Shown in pieces: positions 23,765 to 31,934 of a DNA stretch of 35,369 bases. Origin of the DNA: a virus; IMG/VR virus record IMGVR_UViG_3300047564_001958, positions 1 to 35,369 of that record. One strand, given 5' to 3'. The notes under the pieces are model-generated. The model was not told the DNA's origin, searched no databases, and saw only the letters and a list, made by a program, of their open reading frames with translations. The stretch's first letter is position 1. Every line of letters begins with the position of its first letter. Position numbers and translations under genes: made by a program.

Positions 23765-24634
23765 ATGACAACAAAGATCATAGGAAACCAAATTGATTCC
23801 TCAACAGTTGCATTAATGACATCTTTGACGTTGAGCAACAACTTTAGGTTACCTGCACTAGCAACTGCTAACTTACCTGCTTCACCAAACGCAGGACAAC
23901 TTATCTTTGATACTGATAAGGATAATGTTGTTGTTTGGAGATTAAAAACTGGTCCAAATAAGAATACTCCAGCATGGGCAACTGTTGGTGCTGGTGGTCC
24001 TTCTATTGGGACACTATCTATTGTTAGAACAAATGGACCTACTATTAGTGAGAATATCACTGTAGGACCTACTGCAAATGGAGGAGCAGAGTATACAAAT
24101 GGTTTCTCTGCAGGTCCAATTACTATTGGAAATGGTTATACTCTGACAATTGAAACTAATGCTACTTATACCATTATTGGATCTGGTGACTATGATGGTA
24201 GTGATCCATATTATGATACAATGGAAAGAGCAACTGTATATACTGAGTTAAATGTTCCTGGAACACTTAACTTTGGTGAATCTCGTGAAATGGTTGCAAC
24301 GAAAGATAACCCAGCAGGAACAGTTAATTATGATTGGAAAGTATCAAATTTATGGTATGGGATAAACCCAACTGCGGGAAACTGGACAGCAAATATAACC
24401 AATGTTCCTACTACCGATATGTTTGCAATGGGACTAACTATTGTCACTCTACAGGCAGCTGGAACTGGATTACCAACATCATTGCAGATTAATGGATCTG
24501 GGGTAACTATTAGATGGGCAGGAAATTCCACACCATCTGCATCATCTTCTGGTAAATATGATGTTACTACTTTTAGTTTTATTAGGTTATCTGGTGGTTG
24601 GATAGCAACTGGTTCTAGTAGTTCATTTGGATAA
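23765..24634 (+). CDS. Tail-fibre-like structural protein
   Basis: This 289-residue beta-rich protein follows a late promoter, with AAAAGGAA in the leader. The N-terminal half contains LPASPNAGQLIFDTDKDNVV and VWRLK, a sequence frequent in phage fibre proteins. The middle has GPITIGNGYTLTIETNATYT, a strand pair common in shaft repeats. A C-terminal domain follows (PTSLQINGSGVTIRWAGNST...YDVTTFSFIRLSGGWIATGS), which is a pattern I recall from fibre C-terminal domains where a position on a strand is followed by a Trp-rich end. No signal peptide and no catalytic motif. It is likely one subunit of the distal receptor-binding apparatus along with the next two genes, from their shared transcription unit. 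Confidence 0.55.
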   Translation: MTTKIIGNQIDSSTVALMTSLTLSNNFRLPALATANLPASPNAGQLIFDTDKDNVVVWRLKTGPNKNTPAWATVGAGGPSIGTLSIVRTNGPTISENITVGPTANGGAEYTNGFSAGPITIGNGYTLTIETNATYTIIGSGDYDGSDPYYDTMERATVYTELNVPGTLNFGESREMVATKDNPAGTVNYDWKVSNLWYGINPTAGNWTANITNVPTTDMFAMGLTIVTLQAAGTGLPTSLQINGSGVTIRWAGNSTPSASSSGKYDVTTFSFIRLSGGWIATGSSSSFG

Positions 24635-24636
24635 TT

Positions 24637-25257
24637 ATGGCACTTCGTAAATTTTCACAACCTATTGCTAATTCTGGATTTAGGGCAGGATCAGTTGCTG
24701 CTGGATTTCTTGGTGAAAGACTATATTGGTATTATGAGGGTAATGACTGCAGGAGTTATATGGGAAACTGGAATTATTCCAGTGAACAATACAATATGAC
24801 AACTCTAGGTGAATTTGGAAATAGTTGGATCCATGGATGGGGTGGAAGTGGCAGAACATATTTATTAACAGTAAATAATTTACCAGCTCATAGTAAATTA
24901 AGATATACTTGTAATATTCATATGGTAGATTCTTGGGATAATGAGTATAATAATGTAAGGGTTAATGATAATAATGGCAATGAATTTCAAATTGCAGAAT
25001 GGAGAAAGAACTATGGTAATGCATATGTTGATAGTCTCAGTACAAGTAATGGTGGATCAGTAACTCAAAATTTCAATAGAACATATTCTTATGTTCCATG
25101 GGGTGGGCAACGTTCTGGTAATGGATATATTACTGTTACTAGTAATTGGTATAATCATTCTAGATCTCAATTCCAAGCATGGCATAGAACGGACCTTGAT
25201 CAGGGACAAGGTGATGAAGCATATTACATCAGTCATGTTCAAATAGATCTGCAATAA
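24637..25257 (+). CDS. Tyr/Trp-rich beta-sandwich-like fibre-associated protein
   Basis: This 206-residue protein starts two bases after the previous stop. It is rich in Tyr, Trp, Asn and Gly, typical of carbohydrate-contacting phage proteins. The best motif is LTVNNLPAHSKLRYTCNIHM followed by VDSWDNEYNNVRV (about residues 77-110), which I recall as a beta-sandwich pattern in which strands flank an acidic DSWD turn that may bind calcium. No enzyme motif is visible. The C-terminus (AYYISHVQIDLQ) looks like a closing strand. Its place between fibre-like genes and the glycine-rich adhesin suggests a receptor-binding or tip domain. Family not named with confidence. Confidence 0.5.
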   Translation: MALRKFSQPIANSGFRAGSVAAGFLGERLYWYYEGNDCRSYMGNWNYSSEQYNMTTLGEFGNSWIHGWGGSGRTYLLTVNNLPAHSKLRYTCNIHMVDSWDNEYNNVRVNDNNGNEFQIAEWRKNYGNAYVDSLSTSNGGSVTQNFNRTYSYVPWGGQRSGNGYITVTSNWYNHSRSQFQAWHRTDLDQGQGDEAYYISHVQIDLQ

Positions 25258-25265
25258 TATAAATA
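25258..25265 (+). promoter_or_regulatory. Late promoter (TATAAATA) for the adhesin and downstream array
   Basis: A perfect late octamer overlapping the preceding stop region and 35 bases before the adhesin ATG at 25300. I see no other promoter or terminator between here and the halogenase genes, so it may drive them too. Confidence 0.65.
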
Positions 25266-25299
25266 AATAAAGGAAAACGTTACACTGGATTAAACACTC

Positions 25300-26103
25300 A
25301 TGAGTACACTTAAGGTAACTAATATCCGAGACATCTCAGGAGCAGGGGGATTCTATCTTAACTCTGGGACTATTTCTGCCCAGGGTACTCTGACAGTATC
25401 TAACCTGGTTATTAACGGAACGATCTCGGGATCAAATACACAATACCTACCTGCACAAGGTGGTAATTCTGGTAAGTATCTAACAACTGACGGAACCAAT
25501 TCATCTTGGGTTACCGTTAACGTAGATGCTGGTCCAATGTCCATGTCATTCTTCACATCTTCTGGTACATGGAATAGACCAACTGGATGTAAATACATCT
25601 ATGTAAGATGTCAAGCAGGTGGTGGAGGTGCATCAGGTCACGGTGAATCTGGTGGTGCTGGTGGATATTCAGAAACCATCGTTAACGTTCAATCAGTATC
25701 ATCAGTTTCTGTAACCGTTGGTGGTGGAGGTGGTGGAACTTGGTATTTTGGATTTGGTGGTAACGGTGGTTCTTCATCTTTTGGTTCTTACTGCTCTGCT
25801 GGTGGTGGATACGGAGCAAATAATCAGAACTCTCACTCTGGTGGTGTAGGTGGTAACGGATCTGGTGGTTATTTCACTTGCCACGGTGGTGGGGGTCAGT
25901 CTCATGCTCCTCATGGTGGTGGAACTGGTGGTTCATCACACTTTGGTGGATCTACTGCTGGTGGTTGGCCAAATGGTGGTAACTTCTCTCACAACCACCA
26001 ATCACACTCTGCTTGGGGTTCTGGTGGATCTGGAGGACACTTCCACTCATTCAGAGGATCTGATGGTCGTGTTGGTTGTGTAACAGTAATGGAGTACAAG
26101 TAA
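25300..26103 (+). CDS. Glycine/histidine-rich adhesin-like tail-fibre protein
   Basis: This is a 267-residue protein. The N-terminus (STLKVTNIRDISGAGGFYLN) is a common fibre start. Residues about 84-100 contain SSGTWNRPTGCKYIYVRCQA, the entry of a glycine-rich domain, followed by about 150 residues dominated by Gly. T-even gp38-type adhesins use stacked polyglycine-II helices with variable loops to bind receptors, and the composition here fits that plan. It is also unusually rich in histidine, with HNH and HFH close together near residues 230-248. No catalytic residues are apparent. The ribosome site AAGGA is far (25 bases) from the ATG, but no better in-frame start exists. It likely sits at the fibre tip, though structure is inferred. 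Confidence 0.65.
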   Translation: MSTLKVTNIRDISGAGGFYLNSGTISAQGTLTVSNLVINGTISGSNTQYLPAQGGNSGKYLTTDGTNSSWVTVNVDAGPMSMSFFTSSGTWNRPTGCKYIYVRCQAGGGGASGHGESGGAGGYSETIVNVQSVSSVSVTVGGGGGGTWYFGFGGNGGSSSFGSYCSAGGGYGANNQNSHSGGVGGNGSGGYFTCHGGGGQSHAPHGGGTGGSSHFGGSTAGGWPNGGNFSHNHQSHSAWGSGGSGGHFHSFRGSDGRVGCVTVMEYK

Positions 26104-26104
26104 A

Positions 26105-26638
26105 ATGAAGAAAGCACTAGTAGAATACAACGGAATGGTTAAGGAGGTTGTGGATCCTGGTGAGGAGTATCCAATTTACTCTGGTGAAGGAGCTACAATG
26201 CAGTGGGTTGATGCCCCTGACGATGTTACAATCTTCTGGACCCTAGAATATAGCCCAGAGCAAGGTAAATCAGTTTGGGTTGAAAGAGATCTTCCTTATG
26301 CAGATCCAGTATTAAGAAGAAAGATTGCATATGGTGAAGCAGAAATACAATTAGGTATGTTATATGATGACATTGTTTCTGGGAATCTTGAAAGTGGAAA
26401 GTGGGTTTCTCACATTCAAAACGTGAAAGCAACGGTTCCCAAACCTCCTGCATCTGCATATGAAGATGTTCAAGATCCTCAAGAGGAAATTGATGCTAAG
26501 ATACAGGCAGATTCAACTCGTGAACCATCAGCTCAAGCACAAATGAAGTTTGCACCTATGGATGCACCTGCATGGTTACATGCTGATGGATGGTCTGGTC
26601 CTAATTATCCACTTGGATTTGAAGAAGATAAAGAATGA
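26105..26638 (+). CDS. Tail-fibre-associated protein, assembly-like (unassigned)
   Basis: This 177-residue acidic protein starts one base after the adhesin stop. The most recognisable segment (about residues 70-118) reads LRRKIAYGEAEIQLGMLYDD followed by IVSGNLESGKWVSHIQNVKA. It resembles a short helical element (Tyr-x-x-x-x-x-QL-x-ML-x-DI, a Gly-Asn turn, then Trp-x-x-x-I-x-x-VK) that I recall in phage proteins near tail-fibre genes. The N-terminal part is beta-like (VKEVVDPGEEYPIYSGEGAT) and the C-terminus is Pro/Ala-rich. It could be a fibre assembly factor or a minor virion protein. It is the last gene before the halogenases, 15 bases upstream. Confidence 0.5.
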   Translation: MKKALVEYNGMVKEVVDPGEEYPIYSGEGATMQWVDAPDDVTIFWTLEYSPEQGKSVWVERDLPYADPVLRRKIAYGEAEIQLGMLYDDIVSGNLESGKWVSHIQNVKATVPKPPASAYEDVQDPQEEIDAKIQADSTREPSAQAQMKFAPMDAPAWLHADGWSGPNYPLGFEEDKE

Positions 26639-26653
26639 TTTAAGTAAATTATT

Positions 26654-28138
26654 ATGAAATTTGACACAATTTGTATTGTTGGTGGAGGCAGTGCTGGATG
26701 GATGACTGCCTCTACTCTTGTAAAAGCATATCCAGATAAAACAATTTATCTTGTAGAATCACCCTCAGTTTCGACAGTTGGAGTTGGTGAATCTACAACA
26801 CAATTTATTCGCAGATGGTTATCATTCCTTGAACTTGAAGATGAGGAATGGATGCCTGCTTGTGATGCAACTTATAAGTATAGTGTTAGGTTTGAGAACT
26901 TCAATGAAGGCAAACCATTTCATTATCCATTTGGTGAACCAGAATTAAATATTCCGATTCATGACTGGTTTGTTTATCGTCAATTAGAAGGTGAAGAATC
27001 AATTGGATTTGATGATACTTTCTGGCAATATCTGAATGCTATTGAGAATGGGAAGTATTTACCTAAAGAATACACTAAGAAACACAGTGGATTCCATTTT
27101 AATGCAGTTAAGTTTGCTGAATGGTTGAGAGAAAACTATGCTATTCCTAAAGGTGTCAAACATATTAAAGGACATGTAGTTGATGTACAACAATCTGAGA
27201 ATGGATTTATTGAAGCAGTCCATTTAGATACATCTGTATTCATCAAAGCAGATTTATTCTTTGATTGTACGGGATTCAAGTCACTATTACTTACAGAAAC
27301 ACTTAAAGTTCCATTTCAAACTTTTGGTGATAAGTTATTGAATACTCATGCATATGCAGTTCAAGTTCCATATCAGGACAAGAGAAGAGAACTGAAACCA
27401 TATACTAATTGTACAGCATTAAGTAGTGGGTGGGTATGGACTGTTCCTGTTTGGGGTAGAATTGGTACAGGATATAACTATTCAGAGAAGTTTATCTCAC
27501 ACGAAGATGCACTTACTGAGTTTAAACAATTCTTAGGTGACAGATTACCAGAAGATGCTACAATTAGAAATATTCAGTTTAGAACTGGTATTAGTCAAAG
27601 AGTGTGGGATAAGAATGTAGTTGCTATTGGATTGTCTGGTGGGTTTATTGAACCACTAGAATCAAATGGATTACTCAGTGTTCATGAATGGTTAATGCAG
27701 TTTGTTGAAATCTGTCAACGACCAGTAATCACTACTTTTGATATGGACTGCTATAATTGGAAATGTATTTCATTCTTTAAAACATTCTCTGATTTTGTTG
27801 CACTTCACTATGCATTAACAACTCGTTGTGATACTCCATACTGGAAATATATTACTAATGAATATCATTTTACTGGAGACAGTCCACTATTTCCAAGTAT
27901 TCATGATGCACGAACAACGTCTAATTTAAATACAATTAATTGGGAAAATCAGGGACCAAATCTTTGCATCATGGCAGGACACAATTACAATCCAGTATTC
28001 AAAACCAAGATTGGAGATAGATTGAATTGGAATCTATTGAGGGGTAAAATAGAAGAGATACATAATAATAGAAAGAGAACAACTGAAACTCTGCAAGATA
28101 TTTACGATTATTATTCTGGAGGAATGTATGCTAATTGA
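26654..28138 (+). CDS. Flavin-dependent tryptophan-type halogenase A
   Basis: This 494-residue protein resembles FAD-dependent halogenases of the PrnA/RebH type (about 530 residues). The N-terminal GGGSAGWMTA (residues 10-19) is the FAD-binding loop and VGVGEST follows. K75 in CDATYKYSVRF corresponds to the catalytic lysine of PrnA (Lys79) that carries hypohalous acid. The halogenase motif WxWxIP appears as W260VW262TVP265, with Val in place of Ile. FIEPLESNGLL is the conserved active-site Glu/Ser region. Such enzymes use FADH2, O2 and halide to chlorinate or brominate an activated ring, and need a flavin reductase, which is not seen here. The gene overlaps its paralogue downstream by 11 bases. 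Substrate specificity cannot be read, and related enzymes act on free tryptophan, peptides or other aromatics. Confidence 0.88.
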   Translation: MKFDTICIVGGGSAGWMTASTLVKAYPDKTIYLVESPSVSTVGVGESTTQFIRRWLSFLELEDEEWMPACDATYKYSVRFENFNEGKPFHYPFGEPELNIPIHDWFVYRQLEGEESIGFDDTFWQYLNAIENGKYLPKEYTKKHSGFHFNAVKFAEWLRENYAIPKGVKHIKGHVVDVQQSENGFIEAVHLDTSVFIKADLFFDCTGFKSLLLTETLKVPFQTFGDKLLNTHAYAVQVPYQDKRRELKPYTNCTALSSGWVWTVPVWGRIGTGYNYSEKFISHEDALTEFKQFLGDRLPEDATIRNIQFRTGISQRVWDKNVVAIGLSGGFIEPLESNGLLSVHEWLMQFVEICQRPVITTFDMDCYNWKCISFFKTFSDFVALHYALTTRCDTPYWKYITNEYHFTGDSPLFPSIHDARTTSNLNTINWENQGPNLCIMAGHNYNPVFKTKIGDRLNWNLLRGKIEEIHNNRKRTTETLQDIYDYYSGGMYAN

Positions 28139-29756
28139 ATCAGTATGTATTGTTGGTGGGGGTAGTTCTGGTTGGATGACTGCCGCAGCACTAAGTAAAC
28201 TATGCCCAAATTTACAGATTGCTTTGATTGAATCTCCAAATATTAAAACAGTTGGAGTTGGTGAATCAACTCTTGGACATTTTAATAAGTTCTTGAGACT
28301 TTTAGAACTCAAAGATGAGGAGTGGATGCCAGCATGTAATGCAACTTATAAGAATTCTATTCGTTTTACTAACTTTGCACAAAAAGATTCTGGAAGTTTT
28401 GAATACCCATTCCAAAGGGGATTTGATTATACAGATAAAGGTGATTTCCTTCAATTGAATATTTACAATGAAATCAAACTAAGAAATCCAGAATTTAAAT
28501 ATCAGTTTGCTGAGTTTTATGCAACATCTAATACTTTACTTGCCAAGCACTGTAAGCAAACTAATAATGCTGATGGTAGATTGAGATTATTTGATTTTGA
28601 ACAAGATACTGCATATCATTTAGATGCAGAACTATTTGGTCAATATTTAAAGGATGAGATTGCAATTCCTAATGGAGTTCTTCATATTGTTGATGATGTT
28701 GTTGGGCAAGTTCGTGAGGAGGGTTATCATCATAAAGAACATGGAATGTTCAATGAAATCTTCACCGAAACAGGATTAAGTATTAAAGCAGATTTGTTTA
28801 TTGATTGTACTGGATTTAAATCTAAACTATTAGAGGGTAGTTGTGGATCACAGTTCATTTCATTTAATAATATTTTGGCAAATGATACTGCATGGGCAGT
28901 TCGTCTTCCTTATGGTGAAAATAGGGAGGAAGAGATGGAGAATGTAACAGATTGCACCGCATTAGACAATGGATGGGTGTGGAACATTCCTCTCTGGAAT
29001 CGTATTGGAACTGGGTATGTATTTTCTAGCAATTTTATTCTCCCAGAAGATGCTAAGAAAGAGTTTCTAAATCATCTGGCACAACGTTATGGTGAAGATA
29101 GAGTTAAAGACTTAGAACCATTTATGATTAACATTAAGCATGGTAAGAGGAGACGTGCTTGGATCAATAATGTTGTAGGTATTGGTCTCTCTTATGGTTT
29201 TGTTGAACCACTTGAATCAACTGGTCTCTTGACAACTCATGAGAATATCATTAGACTGGTTGAAGTTCTGAATAGAAGGGGTGGTTTCGTAACAAGATCA
29301 GAAAAAGAAGCATATAACTATTCAGTTGATAAAGAATTGACTGGGTTTGCAAAGTTTGTATCTATGCATTATGCTTTCTCAGGAAGAACTGATACACCAT
29401 ATTGGAAATGGTGTACTGAAATTAATGAGTATGATATGGATATGATTGATGGGTTAGTTCGTGACAACAGAACTTATTCAAGAATTGCAGAATGTTTAGA
29501 TCAAGGTATTATTGACCCAGATCTAGGTGGAATTCCATATATTTTATCTGGGTTGGGTGTTGAATGTATTTCAACTGAATCAGTTTCTAACATGAGGAAA
29601 GATAGAGCAGGTATTGAATATGATACTATGAATCTTGATATGATTAAAGGTAAATTTGAGAAGTATTTTGAAGAAACAACAGAGTATGTTAAGAGTTTAC
29701 CGTCACACTATGAATATCTGAAACAAAACATTTACAATGGAGATGAATATGCGTAA
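28128..29756 (+). CDS. Flavin-dependent tryptophan-type halogenase B
   Basis: This 542-residue protein is a paralogue of halogenase A and overlaps it by 11 bases, with a GGAGG site just before the start. All signature elements are present: GGGSSGWMTA, VGVGEST, K75 in CNATYKNSIRF, a canonical W283VW285NIP288, and FVEPLESTGLL. It has an extra insertion near residues 95-150 (LQLNIYNEIKLRNPEFKYQF) and a longer C-terminus than A. The two copies are clearly diverged, so they may act on different substrates or positions, or one may work as partner of the other. Halogenation is inferred from residues. FADH2 would have to come from the host or from a phage gene outside this window. Confidence 0.9.
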   Translation: MLIESVCIVGGGSSGWMTAAALSKLCPNLQIALIESPNIKTVGVGESTLGHFNKFLRLLELKDEEWMPACNATYKNSIRFTNFAQKDSGSFEYPFQRGFDYTDKGDFLQLNIYNEIKLRNPEFKYQFAEFYATSNTLLAKHCKQTNNADGRLRLFDFEQDTAYHLDAELFGQYLKDEIAIPNGVLHIVDDVVGQVREEGYHHKEHGMFNEIFTETGLSIKADLFIDCTGFKSKLLEGSCGSQFISFNNILANDTAWAVRLPYGENREEEMENVTDCTALDNGWVWNIPLWNRIGTGYVFSSNFILPEDAKKEFLNHLAQRYGEDRVKDLEPFMINIKHGKRRRAWINNVVGIGLSYGFVEPLESTGLLTTHENIIRLVEVLNRRGGFVTRSEKEAYNYSVDKELTGFAKFVSMHYAFSGRTDTPYWKWCTEINEYDMDMIDGLVRDNRTYSRIAECLDQGIIDPDLGGIPYILSGLGVECISTESVSNMRKDRAGIEYDTMNLDMIKGKFEKYFEETTEYVKSLPSHYEYLKQNIYNGDEYA

Positions 29757-30522
29757 TCCATTTAGAAAGAAACCATGGATTAGATTTTACTCATTAGAGA
29801 GATATGTAAATGATCTGTATCCAATCGTTCCAACTTCTTCAGTTAAACGTAAATGGAATACTGAAGAAGTTAAAAAGAATGTTTGCCCTTTTAGTGGATC
29901 ACAATCATCTTCAAATTGTCCAGGTATTAAGCAATTTTCACGAATGGGGTGGGTTCTACTTGCTCCTGCTGATTTTGTAATTAAAACAAATGGAGATGGG
30001 GTTACATTTAAGTGGGAAGTGCCTTACTTGTTTAATGGCAATAACAGTTACATTTCCGAACATATCCCTGAGCAAACTGTTCCAATTATGGATAGTGCTA
30101 GAGACACTTTACAGACTGTAGTTAAAGTTGAAACACCATGGAGAGTTCGTGCTTCTGAAGATATTGTAATTTTACAAACACATGTTCACTGGAATAATGA
30201 AGAGAGATTCACTGCTGCTACTGGTATTCTAGATCCTAGGTATGCACTGCAGGCAAATGTGCAGTTGTTCTGGCATAAGTTGAATGATGAGGTTTGTGTT
30301 AAAGCAGGAACACCCCTTGCACAATATATTCCAATTCCAAGGAAATATATAGAAAAGGGTTGGTATGATATGATTGTAGATCATGCCAATGATAGTGATT
30401 TCGATTTAGAGAAATCATTTATGTTTGCGAATAGTTCTCACATTTTGAGATATGATTCTATTCAGGATCGAATTCGTAGAGCAATGAAAATTATTTCAAA
30501 TCATCCAGGGAGAACAAAATGA
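29749..30522 (+). CDS. DUF6065-like protein 1
   Basis: This 257-residue protein is read from the ATG at 29749, where GGAG precedes by six bases; ATGs at 29737 and 29743 are alternatives. It overlaps halogenase B by eight bases. The core matches my recollection of DUF6065: NCPGIKQFSRMGWVLLAPAD, then YISEHIPEQTVP, ETPWRVRASEDIVILQTHVH and VKAGTPLAQYIPIPRK. Trp and Pro positions and the G-x-P-L-x-Q-Y-I end suggest a small beta-barrel (cupin-like) protein, but no metal triad is evident. Biochemical function of this family is unknown to me. A second member lies at 31921. Repeated pairing with halogenase and 2OG oxygenase genes suggests a shared pathway or substrate-carrying role. Confidence 0.7.
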   Translation: MRNPFRKKPWIRFYSLERYVNDLYPIVPTSSVKRKWNTEEVKKNVCPFSGSQSSSNCPGIKQFSRMGWVLLAPADFVIKTNGDGVTFKWEVPYLFNGNNSYISEHIPEQTVPIMDSARDTLQTVVKVETPWRVRASEDIVILQTHVHWNNEERFTAATGILDPRYALQANVQLFWHKLNDEVCVKAGTPLAQYIPIPRKYIEKGWYDMIVDHANDSDFDLEKSFMFANSSHILRYDSIQDRIRRAMKIISNHPGRTK

Positions 30523-30788
30523 AAGTAGAAGATCTTATTGCTGATTTTAATAATCAGTTGCAAAAAGCCAATGAAGATGTTAACCAACTGGAAGCAGATT
30601 TTGCTGACATGAAACTTAATCCATATGGTGTTACTAAAGTTGATTTTACCAGACGAAATCAAATTAGAGAACAGATTCTTCGTCTAGAGGGTGCTATTGA
30701 AGGTCTAACTCTAGCAAAGGCACATTGTGAAGAACTTGGTGGCACATGGGGGGAACCAACTCAAGATGTACAAGACGATCTATCCTGA
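30519..30788 (+). CDS. Small coiled-coil protein of unknown function
   Basis: This 89-residue protein overlaps the previous gene by four bases (ATGA). It is largely helical with two heptad-like segments: FNNQLQKANEDVNQLEADFA (about 10-29) and RRNQIREQILRLEGAIEGLT (about 45-64), joined by a loop with NPYGVTKVD. The C-terminal segment has one Cys and GGTWGEPTQ. No enzyme motif is present. The helical hairpin suggests a dimeric adapter or scaffold, perhaps bridging the modifying enzymes or presenting their substrate. That is speculation from position only. Confidence 0.6.
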   Translation: MKVEDLIADFNNQLQKANEDVNQLEADFADMKLNPYGVTKVDFTRRNQIREQILRLEGAIEGLTLAKAHCEELGGTWGEPTQDVQDDLS

Positions 30789-31407
30789 TGTACAACAACC
30801 AGAAGATGCACAACCAGTAAATATAATTCCAACATATATTTGGAAGTTTAGTTACGACTTCAAGTATGTGGAAAATTTGTTTAAGAGTGTTATAGATTCT
30901 ATGATTGCAGATACACCAGATAATCATACATCTGGTTCTGCCCTAGAAATAGGAACTGCATTTTCTACAGTGCGTAATAGGCATTTTAGGGGTGATGAAT
31001 ATCAACCACATTGTTGGGATTTACTTCAAGATTATAATACTTGGTTAGAATCCAGATTGTTTTATGTTTGGCATTATCTAAATTATTTTGGTAAATCCCC
31101 ACAAATTATCAACTCATGGTTGAATATTCACAAAAGAACAGGTCAAACCTTGGAGCATAATCATAATCATGCTCCATTAGTAGTTTCTGCATATTTAAAC
31201 TTACCTGAGGGTTCTGGTCTTATTGAGTTTAGGGATCCATTAGAATATCACAAATATGGGTTACCATATGAACCTCAAGAGTTTCTATGGACACCAATTG
31301 AAATCAAAACTAACGATGTTTTGATTTTCCCTGGATGGATGAAGCATCGGACACAAGAAAGTAATTCCGATGAAGATAGAGTGGTCCTTACTTATAATAT
31401 TGGATAA
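30766..31407 (+). CDS. Putative 2OG/Fe(II) dioxygenase (PF13759-like) in the halogenase array
   Basis: This protein has 213 residues from the ATG at 30766; a GTG at 30727 would add 13 residues and lengthen the overlap with the coiled-coil gene, so I prefer the ATG. Iron-ligand motifs are H131NH133NH135APLVVSAYLN, GWMKH194 and DR205VVLTYNI. They match the layout in the oxygenase at 15997. The WNIHKRTGQTLE region before the first motif also fits. The triple His (HNHNH) leaves the exact ligand open; H133 and H135 are the likely positions. It probably hydroxylates an unknown substrate using 2OG and O2. Confidence 0.78.
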   Translation: MYKTIYPDVQQPEDAQPVNIIPTYIWKFSYDFKYVENLFKSVIDSMIADTPDNHTSGSALEIGTAFSTVRNRHFRGDEYQPHCWDLLQDYNTWLESRLFYVWHYLNYFGKSPQIINSWLNIHKRTGQTLEHNHNHAPLVVSAYLNLPEGSGLIEFRDPLEYHKYGLPYEPQEFLWTPIEIKTNDVLIFPGWMKHRTQESNSDEDRVVLTYNIG

Positions 31408-31934
31408 TGATAATAGAAATACCGAATGCAGTAGGTGATAACTATCAGGACAAAATAGAAGCATTAATATCCAGTGTTAATTGGAAATGGTGTTATTTAC
31501 CTGATGTGACATTTTGTGAGAATAATGAGGTTGAGGTTCCTGGATTTGCTCATCTACTCTATGATAAACATAGTGGATATGAAAGTACAGAACTTAGTTT
31601 CTTCTATCCACTTGCCCTAGAAATTGCATCAAAGGCAAATCAAAGAATAAGTCAATTTATTCGTATGAAAGTTGGTCTGTTGCTTCCAGGTAGGAATCAA
31701 CCAAACAATAAACATATTGACTTTCCGTTTCCACATACTACTGCAATTTATTATGTCTCAGATAGTGATGGTGATACCGTTTTCTATGATGGGTGTGATA
31801 TAATTCGTAGGTGTAACCCAGAAAAGGGAAAAGCAGTTGTATTTGATGGGTCAATTTATCACGCAAGTTCTTGTCCCATAAATTATAATAGAAGATTTGT
31901 TATTAATGTAAATTTTATCGATGAAGAACACTAA
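31407..31934 (+). CDS. Putative 2OG/Fe(II) oxygenase, prolyl-4-hydroxylase-like (P4H-1)
   Basis: This 175-residue protein starts in TAATG overlap with the previous stop. It contains a clean facial triad: H103-I-D105 in NKHIDFPFPHTTAIYYV, H152 in SIYHASS, and R163 in RRFVINVNF. The pattern HxD...H...R and the IYYV strand are typical of P4H-like 2OG enzymes common in cyanophages. Substrate unknown. Unlike host P4H enzymes there is no N-terminal peptide-binding domain, and the length (about 175) is near the minimal double-stranded beta-helix core. It lies between the two DUF6065-like genes. Confidence 0.83.
   Translation: MIIEIPNAVGDNYQDKIEALISSVNWKWCYLPDVTFCENNEVEVPGFAHLLYDKHSGYESTELSFFYPLALEIASKANQRISQFIRMKVGLLLPGRNQPNNKHIDFPFPHTTAIYYVSDSDGDTVFYDGCDIIRRCNPEKGKAVVFDGSIYHASSCPINYNRRFVINVNFIDEEH

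Noticed and set aside
25617-26040. GGTGGT-rich stretch as a DNA repeat or CRISPR-like array
   Set aside because: It is coding sequence for polyglycine; unit length is irregular and there are no spacers.
30727-30765. GTG start for the oxygenase at 30766
   Set aside because: It only adds residues that overlap the coiled-coil gene and no family feature.
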